A stretch of DNA of 64,000 bases from Cellulosimicrobium protaetiae (lineage in GTDB: Bacteria > Actinomycetota > Actinomycetes > Actinomycetales > Cellulomonadaceae). The stretch covers positions 3,410,001 to 3,474,000 of the forward strand of contig NZ_CP052757.1 in assembly GCF_009708005.2 (NCBI RefSeq). Direction: 5' to 3'. Below, in pieces: positions 54,074 through 63,686 of the stretch. The notes under the pieces are model-generated. The model was not told the DNA's origin. It saw only the letters and a list, made by a program, of their open reading frames with translations, and searched no databases. The translations under genes and the position numbers were made by a program. Each line of letters opens with the position of its first letter. The first letter of the stretch is position 1.

Positions 54074-54910
54074 TCAGGGCCGGGTGAGGTCGTCGTAGGC
54101 GTCGGGGCGGCGGTCGCGGTAGAACTGCCACCGGTCGCGCACGACGCGCAGGAGGTCCAGGTCGAGGTCGCGCACGATGAGCTCCTCGGCGTGGTCGTCC
54201 GCCGGGTCACCCACGAACGAGCCCTCGGGATCGACGAAGTACGACGTGCCGTAGAAGTCGTCGTCGCCCAGGTCTTCGATGCCCACGCGGTTGATCGCGC
54301 CGACGTAGTACTCGTTCGCGACCGCCGCCGCCGGCTGCTCGAGCTTCCACAGGTAGTTCGACAGCCCGCGGCTCGTCGCGCTGGGGTTGAGCACGATCTC
54401 CGCGCCGTTCAGGCCCAGCGCGCGCCAACCCTCGGGAAAGTGCCGGTCGTAGCAGATGTACACGCCCACGCGCCCGACGGCGGTGTCGAACACCGGGTAG
54501 CCCAGGTTGCCGGGGCGGAAGTAGAACTTCTCCCAGAACCCGCGCACGTGCGGGATGTGGGTCTTGCGGTACTTGCCGAGGTAGCGCCCGTCGGCGTCGA
54601 TCACCGCCGCGGTGTTGTAGAGCACGCCCGGCTGTTCCTCCTCGTACACGGGCAGCACGACGACGGTCCCCAGCTCGGCCGCGAGCGCCGAGAAGCGCTC
54701 GACCGTAGGCCCGGGGACGGACTCGGCGTACGCGTAGTACGCGGCGTCCTGCACCTGGCAGAAGTACGGCCCGTAGAACAGCTCCTGGAAGCACACGAGC
54801 TGCGCGCCCTGGTCGGCGGCGTCGCGCAGGTGCTTCTCGTGGACGTCGATCATCGACTCCTTGTCGCCCGTCCAGCGGACCTGGGTGAGCGCGGCTCGCA
54901 CGGTGGTCAT
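54074..54910 (-). CDS. Beta-ureidopropionase / N-carbamoyl amidohydrolase (nitrilase family)
   Basis: 278 aa. The catalytic triad is Glu43 (FQELFYGPYF), Lys116 (LGKYRKTHIP) and Cys153 (VYICYDRHFPEGWR). It hydrolyses N-carbamoyl-beta-alanine to beta-alanine, CO2 and ammonia, the step after dihydropyrimidinase. ATG with GGAGGGTTC spacing. The gap to the upstream aminotransferase gene is 25 nt, consistent with one operon. Confidence 0.93.
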   Translation of the reverse strand: MTTVRAALTQVRWTGDKESMIDVHEKHLRDAADQGAQLVCFQELFYGPYFCQVQDAAYYAYAESVPGPTVERFSALAAELGTVVVLPVYEEEQPGVLYNTAAVIDADGRYLGKYRKTHIPHVRGFWEKFYFRPGNLGYPVFDTAVGRVGVYICYDRHFPEGWRALGLNGAEIVLNPSATSRGLSNYLWKLEQPAAAVANEYYVGAINRVGIEDLGDDDFYGTSYFVDPEGSFVGDPADDHAEELIVRDLDLDLLRVVRDRWQFYRDRRPDAYDDLTRP

Positions 54911-54935
54911 GAACCCTCCTCGGGTGTCCGGTGTG

Positions 54936-56354
54936 TCATTCCCGCGCCGCCTCGGCCTGCTCGTCGGCGACGTCGAGGGCCGCGTCGATCGCGGCGATGC
55001 CGTGCTCGAGGTCGTCGGCGGACGTGACGAGCGGCGGGGCGACGTGCAGGCGGTTGAAGTGCACGAACGGCCACACGCCGCGCTCCTTGATCGCCGCGAC
55101 GACCGCACCCATGGGCGCGGCGGCGGGCCCGCTCGCGTTGAACGGGACGAGCGGCTCGCGCGTCTCGCGGTCGCGCACGAGCTCGACCGCCCAGAAGAAC
55201 CCGAGCCCGCGGACCTCCCCGACGCTCGGGTGCCGGGCGGCGATCTCGCGCAGCCGCGGGCCGATGACGTCGGCGCCCAGCGTCCGCACCCGCTCCAGGA
55301 TCCGCTCGTCCTCGAACGTGCGGACCGTCTCGACCCCGACCGCGCACGCGAGCGGGTGGCCGGAGTAGGTGAGGCCACCGGGGAAGACGCGGTCGTCGAA
55401 CGTCCGTGCGACGTGCTCCCCGATGATCACCCCACCGAGCGGCACGTAGCCCGAGTTCACGCCCTTGGCGAAGGTCACGAGGTCCGGCACGACGCCCCAC
55501 CGGTCCACGGCGAACCACTCGCCCACGCGTCCGAACCCGACCATCACCTCGTCGGTGACCAGGAGGATCCCGTGCTCGTCGCACAGCGCGCGCACGCCCG
55601 CGAGGTAGCCGTCGGGCGGGATCAGCACGCCGTTCGTCCCGACGATCGTCTCGAGCAGGATCGCCGCGATCGTCCCGGGCCCCTCGAGCTGCACGACCTC
55701 GCGCAGGTGGGCGAGCGCGCGCTCGCCCTCCTCCGCGTCGTCGCGCGCCCCGAACGCCGAGCGGTACGCGTACGGCCCGAGGAAGTGGCGCACGTGCGGG
55801 TCGGGCGAGACCTCGTTGGGCCAGCGCCGCGGGTCGCCCGTGAGGGACATCGCCGTCGTGGTGTTGCCGTGGTACGACCGGTAGGCGGCCAGCACCTTGG
55901 CGCGCCCCGTGTGCAGGCGCGCGAGCCGCACCGCGTTCTCGACGGCGTCCGCCCCGCCGTTCGTGAAGAAGACCCGCCACCGCCGGTCGTCGCCCGCCCC
56001 GCCCGCCGGGGTGCCACCGGTCCGCGCGCCCGGCGCGCGCTCCGTGATGAGCCGCGCGAGCTCGCCCCGCACGTCGTTGGCGAACGTCGGCCCGACCGTC
56101 GCGAGGCGTCCGGCCTGCGCCTGGAGCGCCGCGACGAGGCGCGGGTGCTGGTGGCCCAGGTTGAGGTTGACGAGCTGGGACGCGAAGTCGAGGTAGCGGT
56201 TGCCGTCCTCGTCCCAGAACCACGCCCCCTCGCCGCCCGCGACGGGCAGCGGGTCGATCGCGCCCTGCGCGGACCACGAGTGGAAGACGTACCGGTCGTC
56301 GTCGCGCGTGCGCGACCGCTCGGCCCCTCGCACGGCCTCCTGGTGCGTCGTCAT
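54936..56354 (-). CDS. Class III omega-aminotransferase (beta-alanine type)
   Basis: 472 aa. FASQLVNLNLGHQHPRLVAAL at the start, the PLP-binding LVTDEVMVGFGRVGEWFAVD, and Lys in LVTFAKGVNSGYVPLGGVIIG. It should move the amino group of beta-alanine or 3-aminoisobutyrate to pyruvate or 2-oxoglutarate, yielding malonate semialdehyde or methylmalonate semialdehyde. The ATG at 56354 is 5 nt after GGGAG; a GTG two codons earlier is possible. 16 nt after the dehydrogenase gene. Confidence 0.92.
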   Translation of the reverse strand: MTTHQEAVRGAERSRTRDDDRYVFHSWSAQGAIDPLPVAGGEGAWFWDEDGNRYLDFASQLVNLNLGHQHPRLVAALQAQAGRLATVGPTFANDVRGELARLITERAPGARTGGTPAGGAGDDRRWRVFFTNGGADAVENAVRLARLHTGRAKVLAAYRSYHGNTTTAMSLTGDPRRWPNEVSPDPHVRHFLGPYAYRSAFGARDDAEEGERALAHLREVVQLEGPGTIAAILLETIVGTNGVLIPPDGYLAGVRALCDEHGILLVTDEVMVGFGRVGEWFAVDRWGVVPDLVTFAKGVNSGYVPLGGVIIGEHVARTFDDRVFPGGLTYSGHPLACAVGVETVRTFEDERILERVRTLGADVIGPRLREIAARHPSVGEVRGLGFFWAVELVRDRETREPLVPFNASGPAAAPMGAVVAAIKERGVWPFVHFNRLHVAPPLVTSADDLEHGIAAIDAALDVADEQAEAARE

Positions 56355-56370
56355 CGTCACTCCCTGCCCG

Positions 56371-57966
<1,596 letters not shown>

Positions 57967-58072
57967 GTCCTCGCCTCCTCGCGCGCCGAGGTGGTGGCGC
58001 GCCGTCGCAGCCGATCCCCCAGTCTGGCACGGAAGACCCGATCGTGTGGTGCGGATCACAGCGCCCGCCCGG

Positions 58073-58078
58073 TAGCGT
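58073..58078 (+). promoter_or_regulatory. -10 box of a leaderless promoter (EEP protein)
   Basis: TAGCGT, 8 nt before the GTG at 58087. Confidence 0.4.
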
Positions 58079-58086
58079 CGTGCCTC

Positions 58087-60216
58087 GTGAGCGCAGCGCA
58101 GCCCCCGTCCGCCCCGTCGGTCTCCCGGCCCGGCACCCGGTACGACCGGGCGACCGCCGTCCCGCTCCTGCTCGTCGTGACGGTCACCGCGATCGTCGTC
58201 GAGCTCGTGCGGTCGAGCGGCCCGCTGCTCGACCACGCGTTCTCCGCGGGCGTCGTCACCGTCGCCCTCACGGCGGTCGCGACGTACGCCGCCCCCGGCG
58301 TGCTCGTCGTGATGATCGCGGCGCGGCTCGAGCTCACCGGCAAGGTCGTGCTGCTCGCCGTCGCGGCGCTCGTCGTGGCGCGCCTCGCGCTCCAGGGCCT
58401 CGGTGCGGCGATCGCCGGGGGCGTCGACCTCGGGCTCGTGCGGTACGGCGTCGGGCTTGCGACGGTCGCCCTCGGAATCGGGGTGCTCGTGCTCGTCGCG
58501 GCGTTCGCGAGCGGGACCCCGACCGGCGGCCCGACAGGCGGCTCGGGGGGCGAGACCGGCCCGGCACCCGGGTCCGAGGGTGCCCCGGCACCGTCCCGGC
58601 CCGGCGGGCTCGCGCGCGGGTCGCTCGTCGCCCTCGGCGTCGTGCTCGGGGCGCTCCTCGCCGGAGCGCTGAGCGCCGCGCTGGGGACGTGGGACGCCTA
58701 CTGGCGGTCCGACGTCGCGGGGTGGGTCGTGACCGTCGTGGTCGCCGCCGCGGCGGTCGCGTGCGCGTGGGCGCTGCGGGGACGGTCCGCGTGGCCGGGG
58801 TCGCGCGGGCTGTGGGTGCTCGGTCCGTCCGTCGCGCTGCTGGTCCAGGTGCTCGCCAACCCCGCGTTCTCCGCGTCCCAGACGGGCGTCGCGCTGCCCT
58901 TCGCGGTCGCCGCCCTGGCCGTCGCGGCCCTGCTCACCGCGTGGTTCGTGCCGTGGGCGGGCCGGTCGACCCCGCCCGGGTCACCGTGGGTGTCTTCTGC
59001 CGTGCTCGTCGTCGGCGTCGCGGTGGTGTTCCTCGCCGTGCCGCGCCTGGACGGACCCGGGACCGTCGGGGGCTGGGCGCTCCTCGTCCTGCTGGTGCTG
59101 CTCGTGCCCGCCGCGGCGCGCACCCTCGCGCTCGCCCTGACGCGCACCGCGCGCCCCCTCACCTGGCTGCGCCTCGCCGGCGCGGCGAGCGTGGCCGGGC
59201 TCGGGATCGCCGTGCCGCTGCTCGGGTACCAGCTCGAGTACGACGTCCCGCTCCCGTTCCCCCACACGCTCGTGCCCGTGGCCGCAGCGCTCGCGCTCGC
59301 GGTTCCCGCCGTCGTCGCCGGGCTCCGCGCCCGGGGCGCCGCGGCCTCCGCGGGCGACCCCCCACCGCCGGGCAGCGACGAGCGCGCGGCCGGGACCACC
59401 CCGGTGCCGCTCGCCGTCGGCGGGGCGGTCGCGGTGCTCGCGCTCGTGGGGGTCACGCAGGTCCACGTGCCGACCACGACGTCCGCCGTCGCCGACTACC
59501 CGGTCGGCGACCTGCGCCTGCTCGACTGGAACCTGCACTACGGCGTGAGCGCCGACCCGTCGGTCCGGCTCGACGAGATGGTCGCGACGATCGAGGACTC
59601 GGGCGCCGACGTCGTCACGCTGCAGGAGGTTTCCCGCGGCTGGGTGCTCGGCGGCGGCGCGGACATGGCGACCTACCTCGCGCGCGAGACCGGGATGCGC
59701 GTCGTCTTCGTCCCCGCGGCCGACCGGCAGTTCGGCAACGCGATCCTGTGGGACCCGCTGCGCGGCGACCTCGCCGACGTCGCGCGCCACGCCCTGCCCT
59801 ACGGTGCCGGGCCGCAGGAGCGCTCCGCGATCTCGGCGACGCTCGACGCCGCGGGCGTCCCGGTGCGCGTGACGTCCGTGCACCTGCAGCACCGCGAGGA
59901 GAACACGCCGACCCGCCTCGACCAGCTCGAGACGCTCCTCGCCGACGAGCCCGTCGAGGGGGCGTACGTCCTCGCGGGCGACCTCAACGCCGAGCCCGGC
60001 TGGGACGAGATCACGTTCCTCGAGGAGGAGGGCCTCGAGAGCGGTCAGGACGTCGCCGGCGACCCGGACGCGCTCACGTCGCCGTCCGTGGCCCCCGCGC
60101 ACCGCATCGACTGGGTCTTCGGGTCCGACGCCGTGACCTTCCGCAGCTTCGAGGTCCTCGAGGTCACCGCGTCCGACCACCGGCCCCTGCTCGCCGAGCT
60201 CCGCGCCCGCGACTGA
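58087..60216 (+). CDS. Membrane-anchored endonuclease/exonuclease/phosphatase (EEP) family protein
   Basis: 709 aa. Residues 1 to about 440 form 10 to 12 membrane helices interrupted by Gly/Pro/Thr-rich loops. The C-terminal EEP domain (about 475-709) has LLDWNLHYG, VTLQEV (metal Glu), FGNAILW, GDLNAEP (Asp/Asn), RIDWVF and SDHRPL (catalytic Asp-His). The domain should face outside if the helix number is even. It could cleave a phosphodiester in DNA, phospholipid or a cell-wall intermediate; substrate unknown. The GTG at 58087 is the first start after TAGCGT. It is divergent from the pyrimidine operon. Confidence 0.87.
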   Translation: MSAAQPPSAPSVSRPGTRYDRATAVPLLLVVTVTAIVVELVRSSGPLLDHAFSAGVVTVALTAVATYAAPGVLVVMIAARLELTGKVVLLAVAALVVARLALQGLGAAIAGGVDLGLVRYGVGLATVALGIGVLVLVAAFASGTPTGGPTGGSGGETGPAPGSEGAPAPSRPGGLARGSLVALGVVLGALLAGALSAALGTWDAYWRSDVAGWVVTVVVAAAAVACAWALRGRSAWPGSRGLWVLGPSVALLVQVLANPAFSASQTGVALPFAVAALAVAALLTAWFVPWAGRSTPPGSPWVSSAVLVVGVAVVFLAVPRLDGPGTVGGWALLVLLVLLVPAAARTLALALTRTARPLTWLRLAGAASVAGLGIAVPLLGYQLEYDVPLPFPHTLVPVAAALALAVPAVVAGLRARGAAASAGDPPPPGSDERAAGTTPVPLAVGGAVAVLALVGVTQVHVPTTTSAVADYPVGDLRLLDWNLHYGVSADPSVRLDEMVATIEDSGADVVTLQEVSRGWVLGGGADMATYLARETGMRVVFVPAADRQFGNAILWDPLRGDLADVARHALPYGAGPQERSAISATLDAAGVPVRVTSVHLQHREENTPTRLDQLETLLADEPVEGAYVLAGDLNAEPGWDEITFLEEEGLESGQDVAGDPDALTSPSVAPAHRIDWVFGSDAVTFRSFEVLEVTASDHRPLLAELRARD

Positions 60217-60258
60217 GCCCGCCCTCTCGGCCCGCCGTCGCATCCCGGCGGCGTCGGC

Positions 60259-60795
60259 CTACGTGAGCGCACGCACCACGGCGTCCGCCCACGGCTCCGC
60301 CAGGACGCACCCGACGAGCACCGCCAGCAGGTACAGGAACCCGAACCGTCGCGCGAGTCGCGTCGGCGTCGCGCCCATGATCGCCGCGACGATCCCGAAG
60401 AACATGGCACCGACGAACGTCACCGCGGCCCCGAGGATCAGCGCCCCGACGTCCGCCGGGCACGGCGGACCTGACGTCTCGGGCCCGCACGGAAACGGCG
60501 TCGGGACCTGGGTCGCGCGGACGACGGCCCATACCGTCAGCGGCAGGCACACCCCGGCCACGACCGTGAGCACCGCCCGGAGCGGCACCGACCACCGGTA
60601 CATCTCGGCCCGCGCCGCGTCCTCCGTCTCCAACGTCGGGTCTCCCGCGTCCTCCGGCTCCGACGTCGGGTCTCCCGCGTCCTCCGGCTCCGACGTCGGG
60701 TCTCCCGCGTCCTCCGGCTCCGACGTCGGGTCTCCCGCGTCCGACGTCGCGGTACCGACGCCCCCAGCCCCGCCCTGCTCGCTCGGTGAGTTCAC
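60259..60795 (-). CDS. Membrane protein with N-terminal AGDPTSEPED repeat
   Basis: 178 aa. The first 55 residues contain four copies of AGDPTSEPED or near copies (encoded by a 30-bp DNA repeat), an acidic disordered cytoplasmic tail. Three membrane helices follow (about 70-90, 112-135 and 150-168) with an extracellular Cys-containing loop (PFPCGPETSGPPCPAD). GTG at 60795 after TACGCT by 7 nt. No family recognised. Confidence 0.72.
   Translation of the reverse strand: MNSPSEQGGAGGVGTATSDAGDPTSEPEDAGDPTSEPEDAGDPTSEPEDAGDPTLETEDAARAEMYRWSVPLRAVLTVVAGVCLPLTVWAVVRATQVPTPFPCGPETSGPPCPADVGALILGAAVTFVGAMFFGIVAAIMGATPTRLARRFGFLYLLAVLVGCVLAEPWADAVVRALT
60631..60742. repeat. 30-bp coding tandem repeat
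   Basis: Units start at 60631 (one mismatch), 60661, 60691 and 60721 (partial, 22 nt). The two middle units are identical at the DNA level, including third positions, which suggests recent slippage expansion. It encodes AGDPTSEPED in the 178-aa membrane protein. Confidence 0.9.
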
Positions 60796-60802
60796 GGCGC
60801 GC

Positions 60803-60808
60803 AGCGTA
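60803..60808 (-). promoter_or_regulatory. -10 box of a leaderless promoter (repeat membrane protein)
   Basis: TACGCT on the minus strand, 7 nt before the GTG at 60795. Confidence 0.45.
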
Positions 60809-60907
60809 CCGACGCCCCGACGTCCCGCGCTCCGCCGCCCGGACCCGCCGGACCGCCGTGCCGAGTTCCCGGCCCGCGTGGCGGGTCCGCGGCGGGGCGC
60901 CCTCGCC

Positions 60908-60971
60908 GCTGAGGTAGAACCGTGGACCCGCGAGGTAGAACCCTGGTCCGCCAAAGTAGAACCGTGGTCCC
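60908..60971. repeat. Three 21-bp intergenic repeats (same family as 50105-50168)
   Basis: Units of GAGGTAGAACCGTGGTCC with TGG at 60923, 60944 and 60965, exactly 21 nt apart. They lie between divergent genes, ending 25 nt before the TAGGGT -10 at 60997. The rest of this 213-nt gap holds only the two -10 boxes. Confidence 0.82.
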
Positions 60972-60996
60972 GCCAAGGATCGGTCTCGGCGGAGGT

Positions 60997-61002
60997 TAGG
61001 GT
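60997..61002 (+). promoter_or_regulatory. -10 box of a leaderless promoter (157-aa gene)
   Basis: TAGGGT, 6 nt before the GTG at 61009. The 21-bp repeat array ends where a -35 element would be. Confidence 0.5.
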
Positions 61003-61008
61003 CGGCGG

Positions 61009-61482
61009 GTGCGCATCGAGCTGACCGTGACCGAGGCCGTGGAGATCGCGCGTGCGACGGGCGGTCTGCCGCCGTACGTGCGCTCGGTGACCGGTGAGGG
61101 CGACGACGTGCGCGTCGTCGTCGACCTGCGCGAGGTGCCCGACCCGCCGTCGGCGCTCAGGCTCGCCGCCCGGCTGGTCCCCGTGGTGCGGGCGACGCTG
61201 CACGTCGAGTCGGTCGTGGCGGGCACCGCGGTGCTCGCGGTCGAGGCCAACGCTGCCGGCCTGCCCGCGCACAAGCTGCTCGGCTTCGTCGAGGCCCCGC
61301 TCCAGGGCGCGCTGCGTTCGCACGGGCTGCCGCCGGAGGCGGTGCGCGTGCTGCCCGACGCGCGGGTCGCGGTCGACGTGCAGGCGCTGCTCGGCGGCGT
61401 GCTCGAGCACACCTTCCCGGGGTTCCAGCTCACCGAGCTCGCGTTCGCGGACGGGACGCTGCGCCTCGACGGCCGGCTCTGA
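61009..61482 (+). CDS. Hypothetical soluble protein
   Basis: 157 aa, no signal or membrane segment. Alternating strands and helices (VRVVVDLREVPDPPSALRLAARLVPVV, then VVAGTAVLAVEANAAGLPAHKLLGFVEAPLQGAL, ending GTLRLDGRL). I do not recognise a family. It is followed after 1 nt by a P-loop kinase gene, so the two are probably co-translated. Coding is well supported by codon bias. Confidence 0.72.
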   Translation: MRIELTVTEAVEIARATGGLPPYVRSVTGEGDDVRVVVDLREVPDPPSALRLAARLVPVVRATLHVESVVAGTAVLAVEANAAGLPAHKLLGFVEAPLQGALRSHGLPPEAVRVLPDARVAVDVQALLGGVLEHTFPGFQLTELAFADGTLRLDGRL

Positions 61483-61483
61483 G

Positions 61484-62077
61484 GTGTCGCGGCAGCGGGC
61501 GGACGGCCGGGCCGTCGCGCCGGTCCTCGTCCTGCTCGGCCCCGCGGCCACCGGCAAGTCCACGATCGGCGAGCTCGTGGCCGGCTTGCTCGGGGCGCCG
61601 TTCGTCGACCTCGACGCCGTCGCGGACCGCTACTACCCGGAGGTCGGGTGGAGCGTCGACCGGCTCGTCGAGCGCTTCGCGGTGGTCGGCCGGGTCGCGG
61701 CAGAACGGGAGTGGGAGCCGGCACGAGCGCACGCCGTCGAGCGTGCGGTCGCCGAGCACCCCGGCGCGGTGCTCGCGCTCGGTGCGGGGCACGCGTCGTA
61801 CACGGACCCGGCGTGCCGGGACCGCGTGCGCGCTGCGCTCACGCCCGTGCCGCACGTCGTCCTCGTCCTGCCCGGCACCGACCGCGAGGACGCCCTGACG
61901 GTGCTGCGGGCGCGGTCGGTCGCGTCGAAGGGCACGGACTGGGTCCGCGACGGCCACGACTTCCTCGCCGAGTGGTTCGACGACGTCGGCACGCGCGACC
62001 TGGCGCACCGCACGTTCGTCACCGGCCCGGAGGACGCGGGCGCGAGCGCCCGGAGGCTCGTCGCCACCCTCGCCTGA
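61484..62077 (+). CDS. Shikimate kinase-like P-loop protein
   Basis: 197 aa. Walker A GPAATGKSTIGELVAGLLG is followed by FVDLDAVADRYYPEVGWSVDRL, where Asp-x-Asp matches the shikimate-binding position of shikimate kinases. ALGAGHASYTDP replaces the usual GGG substrate loop. It ends without the strict LID arginine pattern, and the substrate is therefore uncertain; AroK itself is usually beside aroB/aroC, which is not the case here. GTG 1 nt after the upstream stop. Confidence 0.78.
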   Translation: MSRQRADGRAVAPVLVLLGPAATGKSTIGELVAGLLGAPFVDLDAVADRYYPEVGWSVDRLVERFAVVGRVAAEREWEPARAHAVERAVAEHPGAVLALGAGHASYTDPACRDRVRAALTPVPHVVLVLPGTDREDALTVLRARSVASKGTDWVRDGHDFLAEWFDDVGTRDLAHRTFVTGPEDAGASARRLVATLA

Positions 62078-62114
62078 GGAGCTCGCCTGAGGTGCTCGCC
62101 GGAGGGCGGCGCCG

Positions 62115-63566
62115 TCAGTCCTCGCGGTGGTGCAGCATCCGTGCGACCTCGGCGATGGAGCCCGACAGCGACGGGTAGACGGTGAAGGCCGACGCGACGT
62201 CGTCGACCGTGAGCCGGTGCGACACGGCGAGCGTGATGGGGAAGACGAGCTCGCTCGCGCGCGGCGCGACGACGACGCCGCCGAGCACGACCCCCGCCTC
62301 GGGGTGAGCGAAGAGCTTGACGAAGCCGTCGCGCATGCCGAGCATCTTGGCGCGCGGGTTGCGCGCGAGCGGGAGCACCGTCGTGACGTACTTGCTGCTC
62401 TGCGCCTTGAGCTGCTCCTCGCTGTACCCGACGGTCGCGATCTCGGGCGCGGTGAAGATGTTCGCGGCGACGGTCCGGAGCTTGATCGGCACGACGGCGT
62501 CGCCGAGCGCGTGCGACATGGCGACGCGGCCCTGCATCGCGGCGACCGACGCGAGCGGCAGGACGCCGGTGCAGTCGCCGGCCGCGTAGACGCCGCGCAC
62601 CGACGTGCGCGACACCTTGTCGACCTCGACGTGCCCGCTCGGGGTGAGGCGCACCCCGGCCTCCTCGAGCCCGATGCCCTGGGTGGAGGGGATCGCGCCG
62701 ACGGCGATGAGGACGTGCGAGCCCTCGACGACGCGGCCGTCGGCGAGGGTCACGCGCACGCCGTCCGCGGTGCGCTCGGCGGACTCGGCGCGGGACCGCG
62801 ACATGACCGTCATGCCGCGGGATCGGAACACGCCCTCGAGCAGCTCGGCCGCGTCGGCGTCCTCGCCCGGGAGCACGCGGTCGCGGCTCGACACGAGCAC
62901 GACGTCCGAGCCGAGCGCGTTGTAGGCGCCGGCGAACTCGGCGCCCGTGACGCCGGACCCGACGACGATCAGCCGCTCCGGGAGCTCGGACAGGTTGTAG
63001 AGCTGGGTCCAGGTGAGGATGCGCTCGCCGTCGGGCTGCGCCGTCGGCAGGACGCGCGGGGTCGCGCCGACCGCGACGAGGATCACGTCCGCGTCGAGCG
63101 TGAGCGGGCCGTCCGCGCCGTCCGGCGAGTCGACGACGACGCGCGCGGGGCCGTCCAGCCGGCCCGCGCCGATCACGACGCGCACGCCCTCGCGCTCGAG
63201 GCGCGCGTGGATGTCCGCGGACTGCGCGGCGGCGAGCGCCATGACGCGCGTGTTCACCGCCTCGAGGTCGACGATGTGGCGGCGCATGGCGGGGTGCTGC
63301 GCCTTGGCGGTGTCGACAGGAAGGCGGATGCCGAGCTCGGCGGCGCGCTCGGCGATGGTCATCCAGTCGGCGGTCGCGATGAGGGTCTTGGAGGGGACGA
63401 CGTCGGTCAGGACGGCCGCGCCGCCGAGGCCCTGGCGTTCGACGACGGTCACGTCGGCGCCGAGCCGGCGGGCGACGAGCGCGGCCTCGTAGCCGCCGGG
63501 CCCACCTCCGAGGACGACGATGCGGGTGGCCTGATGGTCGATGCTCGCGTGCGTCACGCGGGACAT
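62115..63566 (-). CDS. LpdA-like NAD(P)H-quinone dehydrogenase (flavoprotein)
   Basis: 483 aa, two-dinucleotide-binding flavoprotein. FAD motif VVLGGGPGGYEAAL at the start, NAD(P) motif VVGSGVTGAEFAGAY (about 200), GVYAAGDCTG and the C-terminal dimer domain. The usual redox CxxxxC is missing: GLGGAAVLTDVVPSKTLI has no Cys at either position. This matches mycobacterial LpdA (Rv3303c), which reduces quinones rather than disulphides, so the lipoamide role is excluded. ATG at 63566; convergent with the P-loop gene. Confidence 0.92.
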   Translation of the reverse strand: MSRVTHASIDHQATRIVVLGGGPGGYEAALVARRLGADVTVVERQGLGGAAVLTDVVPSKTLIATADWMTIAERAAELGIRLPVDTAKAQHPAMRRHIVDLEAVNTRVMALAAAQSADIHARLEREGVRVVIGAGRLDGPARVVVDSPDGADGPLTLDADVILVAVGATPRVLPTAQPDGERILTWTQLYNLSELPERLIVVGSGVTGAEFAGAYNALGSDVVLVSSRDRVLPGEDADAAELLEGVFRSRGMTVMSRSRAESAERTADGVRVTLADGRVVEGSHVLIAVGAIPSTQGIGLEEAGVRLTPSGHVEVDKVSRTSVRGVYAAGDCTGVLPLASVAAMQGRVAMSHALGDAVVPIKLRTVAANIFTAPEIATVGYSEEQLKAQSSKYVTTVLPLARNPRAKMLGMRDGFVKLFAHPEAGVVLGGVVVAPRASELVFPITLAVSHRLTVDDVASAFTVYPSLSGSIAEVARMLHHRED

Positions 63567-63673
63567 TCTGTCAGGCCGTCGCGTCCCCTCGTGTCAGCAT
63601 GCGAGACGCCGCGGCCGGTCATGGTGCCCGCGGGACGCGGGTCGCTCGTCGGGTCGCGCGCCCGGGGACGGAC

Positions 63674-63679
63674 TAGCCT
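63674..63679 (+). promoter_or_regulatory. -10 box of a leaderless promoter (purine nucleoside phosphorylase)
   Basis: TAGCCT, 7 nt before the ATG at 63687. Confidence 0.5.
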
Positions 63680-63686
63680 TGCGACC

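Noticed and set aside
60164-60976. A minus frame starting MAGPRFYFGG with a GP-x-FY repeat
   Set aside because: The repeat is just the translation of the 21-bp intergenic array, and the frame then runs as shadow through the 178-aa gene.
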